From Luzula sylvatica (Eukaryota; Streptophyta; Magnoliopsida; Poales; Juncaceae), in NCBI GenBank assembly GCA_946800325.1, contig OX326961.1, positions 13,080,215 through 13,144,214 on the forward strand: 64,000 nucleotides of DNA, written 5' to 3'. The notes below the pieces were generated by a model. That model ran no database searches. It was not told the origin of the DNA and worked only from the letters and a program-made list of their open reading frames with translations. This document shows, in pieces, positions 47,695 to 60,100 of this stretch. The position numbers and the translations under genes are program-made. Each line of letters opens with the position of its first letter. The stretch's first letter is position 1.

Positions 47695-47823
47695 ACGAGT
47701 GTGTGATTATATACTCCCTCATCCAATTACCTTAAGCCAATTATTAAGGGGGAGTATAATCATAAGAATTCATATTAGGATAATTTTTCTTATGAACTAT
47801 TGACTAATATGAATTTCTTGTAG
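47695..47823 (+). promoter_or_regulatory. gag-pol junction: in-frame stops, purine tract and strong hairpin
   Basis: gag ends with TAA (47692-47694) and pol begins at 47824 in the same frame, directly after an in-frame TAG (47821-47823). Between them lie AAGGGGGAG at about 47748, which resembles a polypurine tract, and an inverted repeat AAGAATTCATATTAG (47764-47778) / CTAATATGAATTTCTT (47804-47819) that pairs with one bulge. How pol is expressed from here is not known. Confidence 0.6.
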
Positions 47824-48906
47824 ATGTGCCTAAGTTCCAAAAGCAAGTCATCGAAATGGTGTCTAGATAGTGGTTGCTCTAGACACATGACTTGGAACCA
47901 AGAAATGTTCAAAACCTTAGAACCATTCAAAGGAGGTGATGTTACATTTGGAGGTAATCAAAAAGGTAAGATAGTCGGTATCGGTTCCATAGGTACTTCA
48001 AATTGGACCCTAGAAAACGTCTACCTTGTCATAGGGCTTAAACACAATTTGATTAGTATAAGCCAACTATGTGATGCCGGGTATTGTGTAAAATTTGATC
48101 AAACCTCATGCCTAATCGACCGAACAATAGATAACGTTACGGTGTGCAAAGGAACCCGACACAATAATCTCTACTACTTTGATTTTGAATCATTCACATC
48201 GGGAATCCATTGTCTCACCGTAACGGAATCCACTTCACGATTATGGCATAGGCGATTGGGACACATATGTATGGAAACAATTCACCGTATGTCCAAAAAG
48301 GAATTAGTTAGGGGTCTACCATCCCATAAACTCAAATTGGAGGGATTATGCGATGCGTGTGAAAAGGGTAAGCACACGAAGTCCTCCGGTTTCAAATCCA
48401 AAGATACCGTCACGACAAGACGACCTCTCCAACTCATCCATCTCGATCTTTGTGGACCAATGAGCGTCTCAAGTCTAGGTAATAAAAGGTATATGTTTGT
48501 AATTGTTGATGATTATTCACGCTTTACTTGGGTAATTTATTTACTTCATAAAAGTGAAACGTGTGACGAATTCGTTAAATTTTGCAAAATGGTTGAAAAC
48601 GAAACCAACACTTCCATCATCACCATTCGAAGTGATAATGGAGGTGAATTCAAAAATGCAAAATTTGATGAATTTTGTCACACCAAGGGATATATACGTG
48701 AATTTTCCGCTCCTCGCACGCCTCAACAAAACGGTGTCGTTGAGCGTAAAAATCGAACGTTAATTGAACTTGCCCGTACCATGCTCAATGAACACCCTTC
48801 TCCAAAATTTCTTTGGGCCGAAGCGGTTAACACCGCGTGTCATGTCGTAAACCGACTTAGCCTAAGACCATTTTTGAAGAAAACTCCATATGAGCTATGG
48901 TATGGG
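47824..48906 (+). pseudogene. Copia pol 5' part: protease and integrase, truncated
   Basis: Starting at 47824 the frame encodes an aspartic protease (WCLDSGCSRHMT), a GAG-pre-integrase zinc region (LWHRRLGH ... CDACEKGK) and an integrase core with Asp in HLDLCGP, Asp in IRSDNGGEF and Glu in NGVVERKNR, the full DDE set. Similarity ends after YELWYGR at about 48906; the open frame continues to 49041 through foreign sequence, including the hAT-type MITE. Reverse transcriptase, RNase H, the polypurine tract and 3' LTR are missing, so the element cannot move by itself. Wording is closest to SIRE/Maximus-type elements. Confidence 0.88.
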
Positions 48907-48974
48907 AGAATTCACGTATTCTTGGCGGATCCAATGTTCCACTATTCATTGCATCGTGAAAAGTGGGGGGAATC

Positions 48975-49530
48975 CAATGTTCCAGAAATCGCTCGACGCT
49001 CGCTAGTCGGCCGGAGACCATCAAGCGTCCAGGGTGATTAATCGGGATTAATCGGGATTCTTGGCGGATCTCGGCGGAGTTTAACGTATTACATATTTAA
49101 TAGCAAAATTAATTAAAAAAATTTACAAATCATAATTTTTTAATAAGTCTCGAATATAATTTGACTTCTAGTTCTATTTCTATCCACTGTCACGAATGAA
49201 AGAGGGGAAATGATTGTCGTGCTCTCTGCTGTGTCTCTTCACGATGAGAGAGGAAGGAGGAAGAAATGGCTGTGTCTCACCCAGAAAAAGATCTATGCTC
49301 AAAAAAAAAAAAATTCAGCCCAAAAAAAAAAAATTTCAGCCCAAAAAAATTTTCAGCCCAAAAAAATAACCTTATAAAAATCGGCTTGGCGTTGTCTTGG
49401 CGGACCCTTGGTGGCCGCTTGGCGGAAATCCGCCAAGCACTAAATGCCAAGGGTTTATCGAGACGGCGGTCCATCGACTAGCGATTAATCGGTGATTAAT
49501 CGGCCGCCAAGGCCGATTTCCAGAACACTG
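48975..49530. mobile_element. 556-bp hAT-type MITE with exact target duplication
   Basis: Ends CAATGTTCCAGAAATCG and CGATTTCCAGAACACTG are inverted repeats of the CARTGTTCYRGAAATCG type. GGGGAATC flanks both sides (48967-48974 and 49531-49538), an exact 8-bp duplication. Subterminal regions repeat GATTAATCGG and CTTGGCGG words. The A-rich, C-punctuated middle (AAAAAAATTTCAGCCC, about 49295-49370) is a short tandem repeat. A truncated relative is at 13070-13168. Confidence 0.92.
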
Positions 49531-49611
49531 GGGGAATCTCAGGGGCATAGTATAATTTCCCAAAAATAATAAACACCTTTTTTTTTGTCTAAAACGGCCC
49601 ACGATTACAAT

Positions 49612-50268
49612 AAATGTTACAGATATCGCATATCGCTTACAGATCGGTCAGTCACCGATAAGAGATATGACCGACATAACGGATTCATAGCGGAAAATAT
49701 CAGTGGTATAGCGGTGCTATACTTTTTAATATTAATATATTAAATTGATTATTATAACATTAATTTATATTGAATTTATTAAACTAATTTAAATTTTACA
49801 TGATTAATATTCAAAATTCAACAATACACATAAATTTTAAGTTCAACTAAAGATACATTTAAAATTATAACATAAAATTTACAAATAATACAATAAACTG
49901 AACCACACGTGTTCATAACCATCGGTGTAGATGCGGGTGCCCCCAATGAAAATTTAATCTCGTCCGGATCAAAATCGATTTCATTTCCGACCAAAAATAT
50001 TAGATAAAGAAAGAAAGAGATGAAAATAATTGGGTCAAATATATTAATGAAAATATTGTTAAAAGATGGGCCAGCCCAAAATAATATTTAAAATAAATTA
50101 TGTTTTAAATTCAAATCGGTTCAAATCGGTCCAAATATCGGTCCATATCGGTCCGTGTATCGGTCGACCGATTTACTCAACCGATACGGGCCATATCGTA
50201 ACGGTGGGACACTGATTAGAGATATGAAACCGACATACCGGTCCATATCAGTGATATTTAGAACACTA
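49612..50268. mobile_element. 657-bp hAT-type MITE, copy 2 of the GATATCAGTGATAT family
   Basis: Left end AAATGTTACAGATATCGCAT and right end CATATCAGTGATATTTAGAA + CACTA match the element at 27341-27771. ATTACAAT flanks both sides exactly (49604-49611 and 50269-50276). Subterminal CGGTCCATATCGGTC words are repeated. No transposase is present, so movement would need an autonomous hAT. Confidence 0.92.
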
Positions 50269-50439
50269 ATTACAATACATATAAGCAAACATACACAACT
50301 ACAAACTAAAACCAACTAAGGGGTTGTTTGGGTTATCGAGTTTAGAACTGCAGAAGAAGTTGAGACTATTACAATTATAATTGCTGCAATTTACTATAGT
50401 TATAATTTTTAACATTTAACATCAAACTGCCACGTGGAC

Positions 50440-51208
50440 AGTTTTTTTTTTTTTTTTTTGCAATTGTATCCCAAAGTATACCCAAATATACTTGCTCCCC
50501 AAACTCATAACAATATACTTGATGATGTGACAAAGTGAATCAATTAACATTTATAATTGACTCAATTAAATATTAATTGATCCGTTTAATTAACACATCA
50601 ATAATTTATAATATGGTAATATTAGTAAATGTTAATTGACATGTCTATTCAACTAAAGCGTTAATTGAGTCAATTAATAATATTAATCAACATGCTTAAT
50701 CCTCTTTCGCCGTCTCATCGAGCATGCTATTTTTCTGTTATTGGGGTTCCATATATATTTTCCGTATGAAATTATAGCTCAATTGTTAATTTTTATGGTA
50801 TAATTTACAATTGTGTTCTTTTTTTTTTAAATGATATTTTTATGTTAATGGATGACATTTTAAATATATATTTCGATTTTATGTGTATTATCCACGATTT
50901 TTTTTATTTGTTTTGAAACTTTAATTTTGTTTGAAGTATAACATATTATATTTTATTTATTTTGTGTGAATTTATAATGATGGACCAATTTCATGAATCC
51001 TTATTAATTATAATGAATATATTCATGTGATAGACTATGCACATTTATTAATTATAATTTATTTATTGACATCCGTATATTTGCAAACATATCATGTTTG
51101 TATTAATTGAGTTTAAACACACCCGCGCAAATTCTATTTAAACAAATTATACAAAAACATGTAAAAAAAAAGTATGAAGTCCTGCGCAATTGCGCGGGCT
51201 ATTGCTAG
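50440..51208 (+). mobile_element. Non-autonomous Helitron-like element
   Basis: The 3' end has the hairpin CCTGCGCAATTGCGCGGG (51181-51198), six bases, then CTAG (51205-51208) before T. The body from about 50450 matches 39625-40440 in inverted orientation and includes an AATTAA-rich palindromic block at 50540-50700. The 5' boundary is approximate. Confidence 0.65.
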
Positions 51209-51875
51209 TATAATGTAATCTTTGATGTTTGGATGAAAGAAGATCAGACTACTACGGTCACAACTTTTGTGTTTGAATTAAAATAAAAAAATGATGTATA
51301 AAATCATTTACAGTACAAAAATTAAAATAAAAGAGGATAACGTATAAAATTGAAGGCAGAAAAAAAATTTACTACAAAAAAAATAATATGTTTCAATTAT
51401 GTTTTCCTTGTTTACTTGACATATCAACAAACAAATAAAATAAAATGACATGAAAAAGTCAAAATAATAACGTATATTTTGTCTGAATAAACATTATTTT
51501 TTACTTGAAAATTCAGCATGTTTCTTTCTCCTGATTTGTAATTTTAGTCGGAGAATTGGCTCAAATTTTTGAAGTAATTAAATTAAGGAAAAATAAATAT
51601 GAAGTCAATAACCACAAAAGGAAAGGCCAAATATAGAAAAAGTCAATACTCAGAGGTAAGAATAATTCGTATTTTTGATTATAGGCAAGTTTCGAAAACA
51701 AGATATAAAATTTAACTTGATGGCTATGAGAGAGAGAGAAGTCAAAATTTTCTTGTTATCTTAAAACAAGATGAAACAACAACGAATCAAGTGATTTATG
51801 ACAATTCATTAGTTTAAGAATTATGAATTTGGTCAATATACAAATTGAAGTATTCATAAATATTCTTATAAGCGG
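51209..51875. other. AT-rich intergenic DNA
   Basis: No feature recognised. Confidence 0.4.
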
Positions 51876-52505
51876 AATTCTTGAAAAATTCCGTAATTTT
51901 TTGGGAATTTGTCAAAAAAATCCCTAACTTTTAAATTTCTTCAAAAACTCCCTAGAAACTAAGTTTCATTCTTCAAAAATCTCATACTAGTATTGACTTT
52001 AACATTTCATCCAAATTATTATTGTTCTCCCTAAAATATCCTTCACAATCTATTTTATAATTGAATTTATTTCATAAATTAATAAGAAAATAATATTTTA
52101 CAATATAATATTTAATAATATTATCTTATGATATTTATTATATTATTCTATAATTTATATATGATTTTTATATAAAATTATTTCATGTAAAAAATTAAAA
52201 TTGTAATATAAAATAGTATTTATTTAATAAAATAATACTATATATATTATAAATATTAAAATAAAAAATTGAGTCTTAAAATATTATCATAAATCATTTT
52301 TAGTATAATAACATGAAATATTTAATTTATTTATGTATTTATTAATTTATATTGAATAAAAATTTATATAAGAAAATTACTAAGGTTATTTTTGTCCAAA
52401 AAAAAAAATTGGATGGAAGGTTAAGAGTTAACACTAGTAGGCAAATTTTGAAGAACGAAACTTAAATTTAGGAGGTTTTTGACAAATCCATTTTTCAAGA
52501 ATTCC
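51876..52505. mobile_element. 630-bp TIR element (MITE), family of the intron insertion at 58636
   Basis: GGAATTCTTGAAAAATT at 51876 is mirrored by CATTTTTCAAGAATTCC ending near 52505; the next bases (GTCAAAAAAATCCCTAACTT against AGGTTTTTGACAAATCC) are also inverted. The interior is AT-rich and non-coding. The target duplication is unclear. Confidence 0.7.
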
Positions 52506-53376
52506 CCTTGTTATAATGGGCTATAAAGTATAACCCGTCAACATAATACTTCCAAATAATATAATTTATTAGTTTTGAGATTCTAATCATATAGATAAAG
52601 TATAACCCGTCAGCATGACTAATCATGTATCATTATACCATTTACCAACAACACCTATCAAGTTAACACTTAATATCCAAATTAACCCTCAAATTAACCC
52701 TTAGTATCACCCATTATGCCTAATTTACCACTAATTAAACCCTAATTATCACCCATCAAACCTGATCTTCGACTAATTAAATCCTAAATATCACTTAGAT
52801 CTAATTAAGCCCTAATTATCACTCATCATGCCTAATTTACAACTAATTAAACCCTAATTATCACTTAGAAATGAGTAACCTAAGAAAATTATTATTATAG
52901 TATTTTTTTTTAAAACAAAATACAACAATAAAAAATAAGACAAATCCTATATGACCTACCAAAGAAGATAAAAACCTTTTATTCCAACTCGACCCAACTA
53001 TTACAATGCATACAACCCCAAACACAAACACAAGATTATTCTTTAACTGAAAACTACTTAAACACACACACACACTAATTATATAAGATTATACGAATTA
53101 CTAGACAACACCTATTAAGTTAACACTCAATACCCAAATTGACCCACTAATTAAACCCTAATTACCTCCAATTAAGGCCTAATTTACAACTAACCAAAGA
53201 ACCCACCTTTACTTACCCACCTAACTATCCAATACTTTCTCCAATTTTTGATAATCCTCCCTGATTACCACCCTTTTTCCCCTCTTTGGAAAAAATATCA
53301 GAGGGGAAATCAGCCCTTAATCAGAAAGAAAAAAGAAAAAAAAGAAAAAAAGATTAGATGTCATGTACACGACTAA
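52506..53376. repeat. Short tandem CCCTAATTATCACYYATC-like units and intergenic DNA
   Basis: Between about 52660 and 52865 phrases such as ACTAATTAAACCCTAATTATCAC recur six or so times at about 40-base spacing, with a later block near 53110-53190. No gene is seen; the last part probably holds the 3' UTR of the gene at 53377. Confidence 0.6.
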
Positions 53377-54216
53377 CTACAAGAAGTTAATTTTCAGCAT
53401 GTGTTTCAAGGTCTGGGATGCTGCATCTTCGATTACAGAACTCATGCTGTTCGACTTGCGTACAAATTTGGGGAACGGCAGTGAACTTGGTTCAGGTGAG
53501 GAGGCCGTGAAGGCCGTACCGGCATAGGTCGTGAACGGGACAAATCCACTTGCAACCTTACTAGGGGGAGTAGTAAATCCTTGTTCAGCCTTGATTAGAC
53601 CTGCCTGAGACCTGTGAATAACCTTACTAGGAGGAGGAGAAGAAAAGTTTTGTTTAGACTTAATTGGACTTGATTGCACACTCGAAACCACCGGATCTGT
53701 TCCCAATCGGCCGGATTTAGCCTCAACAGGCGTAGCAACCTTACTAGGAGGAGAAGAAAATACTTGTTCAGACTTGATTGGACTCGATTGCGCACTCGAA
53801 ACCAACGGATCTGTTCCTAATCGGCCGGATTTGGTCTCGACAGGCGTAGCCACTTCAGATTCAATCTTAAAACTACCTAATAAAGACCTCTTTTCATCGG
53901 AGAGAACCGGATCTGACAATAACTGGCGAGGCTTGTTCTGAACCGGCGTCACCAGTTCAGGAACAATCCGATCTGACGGCTTTACAGGAGTCAACTGCTC
54001 GCCGCGTTTAAGAAGTCTGAAACCCTCCGGTAGAGGAGAGGCACTAGGAGGAGGAGAAGAAGATTTACGGTTCAACTTTTTCGGCTTGGTCGGCGGAGAA
54101 CGATTAGATGCGGTTTTGCGCCGGCTTTGGGTCTGCTTCGGCACCGAAAAGGCGTTGTTGTAGAACCGATTGCCTTTGAGGTAATCCCCAGGGCTTGAAA
54201 GAACTTCCGTGCCCAT
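53377..54216 (-). CDS. Plant PNRC-motif proline/serine-rich protein with internal repeats
   Basis: A single-exon protein of 279 residues starting MGTEVL, a start shared by a plant family with a proline-rich nuclear receptor coactivator (PNRC) motif. The motif is at about 230-251: YAGTAFTASSPEPSSLPFPKF. In animals the SPxPxxLPxP-type motif of PNRC2 binds the decapping factor DCP1; a similar partner here is inference. The body is basic and Ser/Pro-rich (RRKTASNRSPPTKPKK at 32-47), probably disordered and nuclear. Residues 123-160 and 161-199 are tandem copies of a 38-residue unit (ATPVExKSGRLGTDP ... SSPIKS ... FSSPPSKV), with a partial third at about 201-221. The C-terminus (SQTLKHMLKI) ends in a short helical segment. 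The unit duplication seems recent because nucleotide identity is high. The role is unknown. Confidence 0.85.
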   Translation of the reverse strand: MGTEVLSSPGDYLKGNRFYNNAFSVPKQTQSRRKTASNRSPPTKPKKLNRKSSSPPPSASPLPEGFRLLKRGEQLTPVKPSDRIVPELVTPVQNKPRQLLSDPVLSDEKRSLLGSFKIESEVATPVETKSGRLGTDPLVSSAQSSPIKSEQVFSSPPSKVATPVEAKSGRLGTDPVVSSVQSSPIKSKQNFSSPPPSKVIHRSQAGLIKAEQGFTTPPSKVASGFVPFTTYAGTAFTASSPEPSSLPFPKFVRKSNSMSSVIEDAASQTLKHMLKINFL

Positions 54217-57177
54217 CTAGGCCTACTCTACGGAGAGGAGAGAAGAGAGGAGAGAGAAAAAAAGATTTGTACAAGCGAGGAACTACAATGGCGGATCAAC
54301 TTGAGGCGTAAGGCAATTATATAGAGAGAGTCGGTTAGGGTTTGCTTATTCGGGTGGATTTGATCCGATAATAACGATGCATCCGAACCATTATGGTTTT
54401 TAAGCAGCTATTATTATTAATCAAATTATATATTTTTAGAGGATAACTAAATTTATTTATTTGTTTCATTTTATATTTTGTTTTTAGGTGAAACATGAAT
54501 AACATATGTACTGATGAGAATTGTTGTAGTTGTTTTTTAATTAATTATGTAAATGTTATTGATTATTGTACTAAATAAAGAAAATAAATTGTTGTTATTT
54601 GCGTTCATCATGTCCTATTAATTTTTGCTTCCAATTGAAATATTTTAGTTAACAAAATTATAAATAAAATGTGAAACAGTGAGTATTGATATGTTTTTTT
54701 TTGTTCTGGTTATTATTGTTATTTTATGAATTAGTCATGCAAAATTGGCTGATTATAGTTTTAAATAAATAAAATAATGGTATTATTTGTGATCATTACC
54801 ATAGTTTTCTTATTTGGAATTTGGATCTAACTATGTTTTGTCTATGAACTTGTTTATTCATCCTTTGATTGTTAGATTTTAGATTTTATTTTTCGAAAAG
54901 TATGAATATTTCATAAAACAAAATATTCATAAATTGATTTGGTCAAATTCAAGATAATTTATCATTATGATTATTTTAGATTTCAATCGAAATAATAAGT
55001 CCGTTGTGAATATAAAATTGGTGATATTGTTGAGTTTGGATGTCTTTTTCTTGCAACTAACTTTTGGAGTTTATACTTAAAATTTTGAAATAAAAAATCT
55101 TAAGAAATTAAAAAATAATTCATACAAATTTGTTGTGAAAGCAAATTTTGAATTGAATTATCTTTAGTTCGTTTTCAAATAAAAAAAATAAAAAACTAAT
55201 GTGTCTCTATCATTCATCGAAAAATATTTATTGTTCGATTCATAAATATTTTATTTTTGAAGTTCGAATGTAGTACATGATGGAGGAATTGAAAGTTCAA
55301 ATGTTTTGTCACATCGCAAAATAAAAATTCCTGTAAATGAGATTTAGAAATGAACATTCGGTCTCGCGTTTAATTAAAATAACGGTAAAAAATATCATTG
55401 GAGGTCACATATCAACTACCATATTTTGTCATAGTCGTTTTTTAGTAACGGATTATTTTTTCAAAAAAGTTTATCGTATTTTAACAATTAATCTTATATA
55501 AATTAACAATTCATTTTATATACATTAATTATCAACCGACAAAAATAAAAGTTCTCGCCTTTACTATAATTGTAGCAAATAAATCAATCTTATTATGAAC
55601 AATTCATTCATCATTTAATATTTCTCTGTCACCAAAACATCCATGGACTATTTTGATAGTTATGTTTCAAGAAAATCTAATATACATGTATTTATGTATT
55701 TAATTGAACATAAATATTACAATTTGGTTAAAATAAAAATAGAGAATATATCCAATTATTCACTGAATCAAAACCCGGGTTCAATATAAGCCTATTGGAT
55801 GATTGGATGCAGACGCAACACAATCCGACCCGACAACTAAAAGAAACCAACAAGAGATAAGACGCGATTAACACATTCCATAAATTAAATTAATGTCATC
55901 ATTCGCCACTTGAACCACTCAAGCACGCAATTATTGACCATACAATGCCCACAGCATTTCCTCCTAATATCGAAAATGCCACCATAATAATACACGGCCC
56001 CATTCATAATTTGAATCATTTGATATGGCCCTACGGGGCAAGATAATAATTCAATGGCATGTAATGTAATAATGGAGTAAATCATGGGTAAGGAATAATC
56101 AGGAAGCAGCCCAGAATGAACTGGAGCGTGTCAAAGGATTTTGACTGGGTAGACCAATGGACGCGTCTCACCATTTCAGTTTTATACATTTATGTGTAAC
56201 GGGTTTTATTATTGATAATATACGACTCGTTACGTGATTAGTTCTATGAATTAAGATTTATATATTGAAGGACAAGCGACATGACGTGGCAATTAAAGCG
56301 AGTAGGGTCGGCAAGCCGACCAGACGGTTTCGTGGATGCGACCTTTCAAACTTGAATGGACCTGGTTCAGGACATGTTTAACTGATTTATTGTTCTGGTG
56401 TTGGAAGAACAGGTCTACAGTATCTGAAGAACGGTCTATACTCTATTGTTTGTTTACCTAACAAAAGAGACGTGTCTGTATAATCAATTTGCTTTGGAGT
56501 ATTAAAAAAATATAACTGGACATCTCCGTTTATATAAAATGGAGAGGATTAGATGTATTATTGGGAGAGTACCTCGAATTTTGCGCCGCCTGGTTGCACG
56601 CGTGAGGCGGTCGAGTTTTCTCCAGTTGTAATAAAAAAATCATTGATATTTATTAATATTGAAGTCTTCGAACAATTGAAACGGATAACTCCAGTTTGTT
56701 ATAATGGAGATCATTGTGATACCTAACATCTCTTTTCGTGCTCCCAGTTGTAAAGAAGCAGTGTCTTCACCCGTTCCATCCAGCTATATTTTAAAAGAAC
56801 TCGGTTCACATTTAAATCAACTAAATTATTGGATGATTAGAACTTACTCGTCGTGAACCGAGTTCAGAGATAATAAAAACAAGTTTTTTCTACGGAACGG
56901 CTCCTTTTAGTTGAACGTACTATTCCTTCTCGGATTAATTTTTGTATTGCGTATAATCCAACATATACCCCTACAAAATTAGAAATTAATTTCACTGCAA
57001 TATCTCTATAGAACACACTGTATCATATTTATTATTTTATTTTACAGGGGTGTAAAAATATATGTTGAGGTTTTGGAGGGGTTATAGGGTTTTAAGTAAT
57101 AATTTATTAAAGGAGAAAAATACCGTACACTGACAACCACTGCTTTTGCCATACTTTCTTTATTGGTAAAAGCGTTA
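54217..57177. other. Intergenic region between divergent genes
   Basis: It serves as the upstream side of both the PNRC-motif gene (minus) and the PH-START gene (plus). A GAGAGAAGAGAGGAG-rich purine tract at 54231-54260 lies just before the PNRC start and is probably 5' UTR or a GAGA-type promoter. The remainder is AT-rich with no gene; a small open frame at 55885-56085 has no recognised similarity. Confidence 0.5.
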
Positions 57178-60100
57178 ATGGCTTCGGTGATCATCGACTC
57201 ATCGGAGAAGGGCGGATCCGGTGGTGGCGGTGCAGGCGAAAGTCCTGTGATCGAGTCGCCGGAGAATGGAGGAGGGAGTGGGAGAATGGCGGAGTATGCT
57301 GGATGGATCTATCACTTAGGTGTGAACTCAATTGGACACCAGTATTGCCATCTGAGATATCTTGTTCTTCGAGGGATTAAGGTTCTCATGTACAAGCGAG
57401 ATCCGCATGCTAGTCCTGGAATTGTAAGTTTTTTTTTTCTCTTTCTAAGCATAATTTTACATTAATTACATTGCATTAAGTAAAATTACAATCTTTCTTT
57501 GAGCTTGATATCTATTTTTTCAAATCCATATGTAGAAACCTATAAGAAAGGGTGTTGTGAGTCATTCTCTTGTAGTCGAAGAGCTTGGGCGAAAAAAACT
57601 CGATACTGGTGTATGTAAATCCACATTCTTTTTTTCCTTTTAATTTCTCTCGAGTTCTTGAATCTAACAGTTCTTCATTGATTTCTTTTCCTTTTCTTAA
57701 TCTCAGGATCTGTATGTACTAAAATTTTACAATAAACTCGATGAATCAAAGAAAGGCGAGGTACTTATATACTTAAAAGTTAAAACATTAAATCGATGAT
57801 TTAATTAACATAATTTCTTGAGTTGATTTTGTATTTTGAATTGTATAATTTAATTTTCGTGATTAGATTGCATGTGCCACACCTGGAGAGTTGCGAAAGT
57901 GGTTCGAGGCATTCGAACAAGCGAAGCAACAGGTTTTCTTTTTTAGTAATTATAAATTTAATTTGAATTTATTTGATATTTATGGAAAACCCCTTACCTT
58001 TTCAAACCATACTTCAAAGTTTAAACTTTCCATTTTAGAAAAGCACACTAACTTTTATTATTTTATAACAGGAAAAAACCCACTAAAATCGAAACTTCTT
58101 AGTTTCAAAATATCCCTTTATATAATAGATAGTTCCTGATTTTTGTGAAGGATTAAAATAGAATATTGGAGAAATAATGTGTTTATTCGAACAGGCTGAG
58201 TCTGACTTGATGGGGCGAGGTAGACATAGAAGATTAACCACTGAAGATGAGTATGTCAAATTTGCATATTTACCCTTCTAATCCAAAATTATCATTTTTT
58301 CTGTGATGCAAACTCAAGATATATTGAATTTATCCTTCCAAAAGTGATTTAAATTTTGCCCTTCGAGAACCCAAAATGTATCAAATTTATCCATCGAAAG
58401 TTCAAAATATCATCAAATTTATCCAAATATATTTGTGTTTCATAAGGGTAAATTTGATATTTTATTTTTCTAAAAAGGTATATATAAAAACGTGTCCTTG
58501 TATTTCAGGCTAAATCTGGTGGGACATCGTCCTAGAGTTAGAAGATACGCTCAAAAACTCATCAAAATTGGAAAAGGTAATTAAATATTTTATTGAATCA
58601 GCATGTATAAATTCATCCTTATTTAGGCTTTTATTGTTAGGGAAGTTTTTCAAAAAACTCGCTAACTTTTCAGATTCCCTAAAATGACCCCTATATATTT
58701 TGCTTCCTTCAAAACCCCCTAACTTTTCTAAACAAAACCCATAACCTTTTGTATGTTTTTAAAAATTACCATTTTGCCCCCATGGCTTAATTTGTATTAT
58801 GTTTTTTGCAGAAATGGAGGGAGACAAAAAATATTTTAAACAACTATAATAAAAAAATCAAAATTATTTTGAACAAATATGTTTAAAAAACTTAAAAATA
58901 ATGATCAAAATTAATATTTATAGTTCTGAAAAATAATATTATATATTTTTCAACAATTTTTATATGTTTTATGTATTTTTATATGACATTGTTAATATCT
59001 ATATATTGATTTCAAAATCATGGGGATTTTTAAATTAAAATCTTGATTTTAATTTATAGTATGTTATTTGAATAAATCTTGCGAAATAAATATTATTTTA
59101 AGCAATAATTATTATATTTTTTTTTCAGTACTTTTTTTACAAAAATGATGAAAAACTGATGCTTATCAAAATGAATGCATATGTGAAAAATAATATTAAT
59201 TTATTATATTTTTTGTGTTTTTATATAATATGTTGATAGCTAGCAAAAATATGGGGCGTTTTTGAGAGAATCTAAAAAAATAGGGGGTTTTCATAATATT
59301 CAGAAAAGTTTGGGGATTTTGAAAAATTGCCCTTATTTTTAGAGGAAATTTGGAGAAGGTTCGATCAGCCCTCCTTCCAAATATTTTTTATTAATCTTAA
59401 AAATAAAATAGTTATTTACAAAGTACAAAATAAAACATTAAGCAATAAATTGCCCTTATTTTTATATCGAATTGAATTAAAATGAAATATTAACAGGGCC
59501 TGAGATGCTTCTAAGACAAGCTTCAAACATAAAAAACAATAATAACAATAATAATGAAACTGGAGACGATACTGGAGATGCTGTCGAGGCTCATGACTGG
59601 AGATGTGTCCGCACTTTCAATGGTAATTAATGCAAAATAGTCCCTAAATTATACCTAAATTACAAAAATACATTTATTTTATATTACAGGTGTTAGAATT
59701 TTCGAGGACGCTGCAAATTCCAAGGTCCATACAATATTTTTTGCAATTTAGGAATAATTCAGAGCTTATTTGCAAATTTACCTAATTTTAATTAATTATT
59801 TGTAGGGTGGGAAAGGAGTTCTTTTAAAATCTGTGGGGGTTATAAATGCAAATATCGATGCTGTTTTCGAAGTTATTTTCAGTCTCGATACACATAAAAG
59901 ACGCGAGTAAGTATCTTTATCCAAAAGTAGAAAATATCATTTATGCCCCTTATCTCATAATTATTATATTTTTTAATAGGTGGGATGTATTGACGAGTGA
60001 ATTGGAGCTAGTGGACACGATTGATGGTCATATTGATATAGTTTATGCAACATATTATCCCAAATTCCTAACTTGGTTCGTATCCAAAATATTATTTTGT

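Noticed and set aside
47695..47823. Spliced intron joining gag to pol
   Set aside because: A GTAAAC and a TTCTTGTAG can be paired, but joining them gives an early stop in the pol sequence, so the simple intron does not work.
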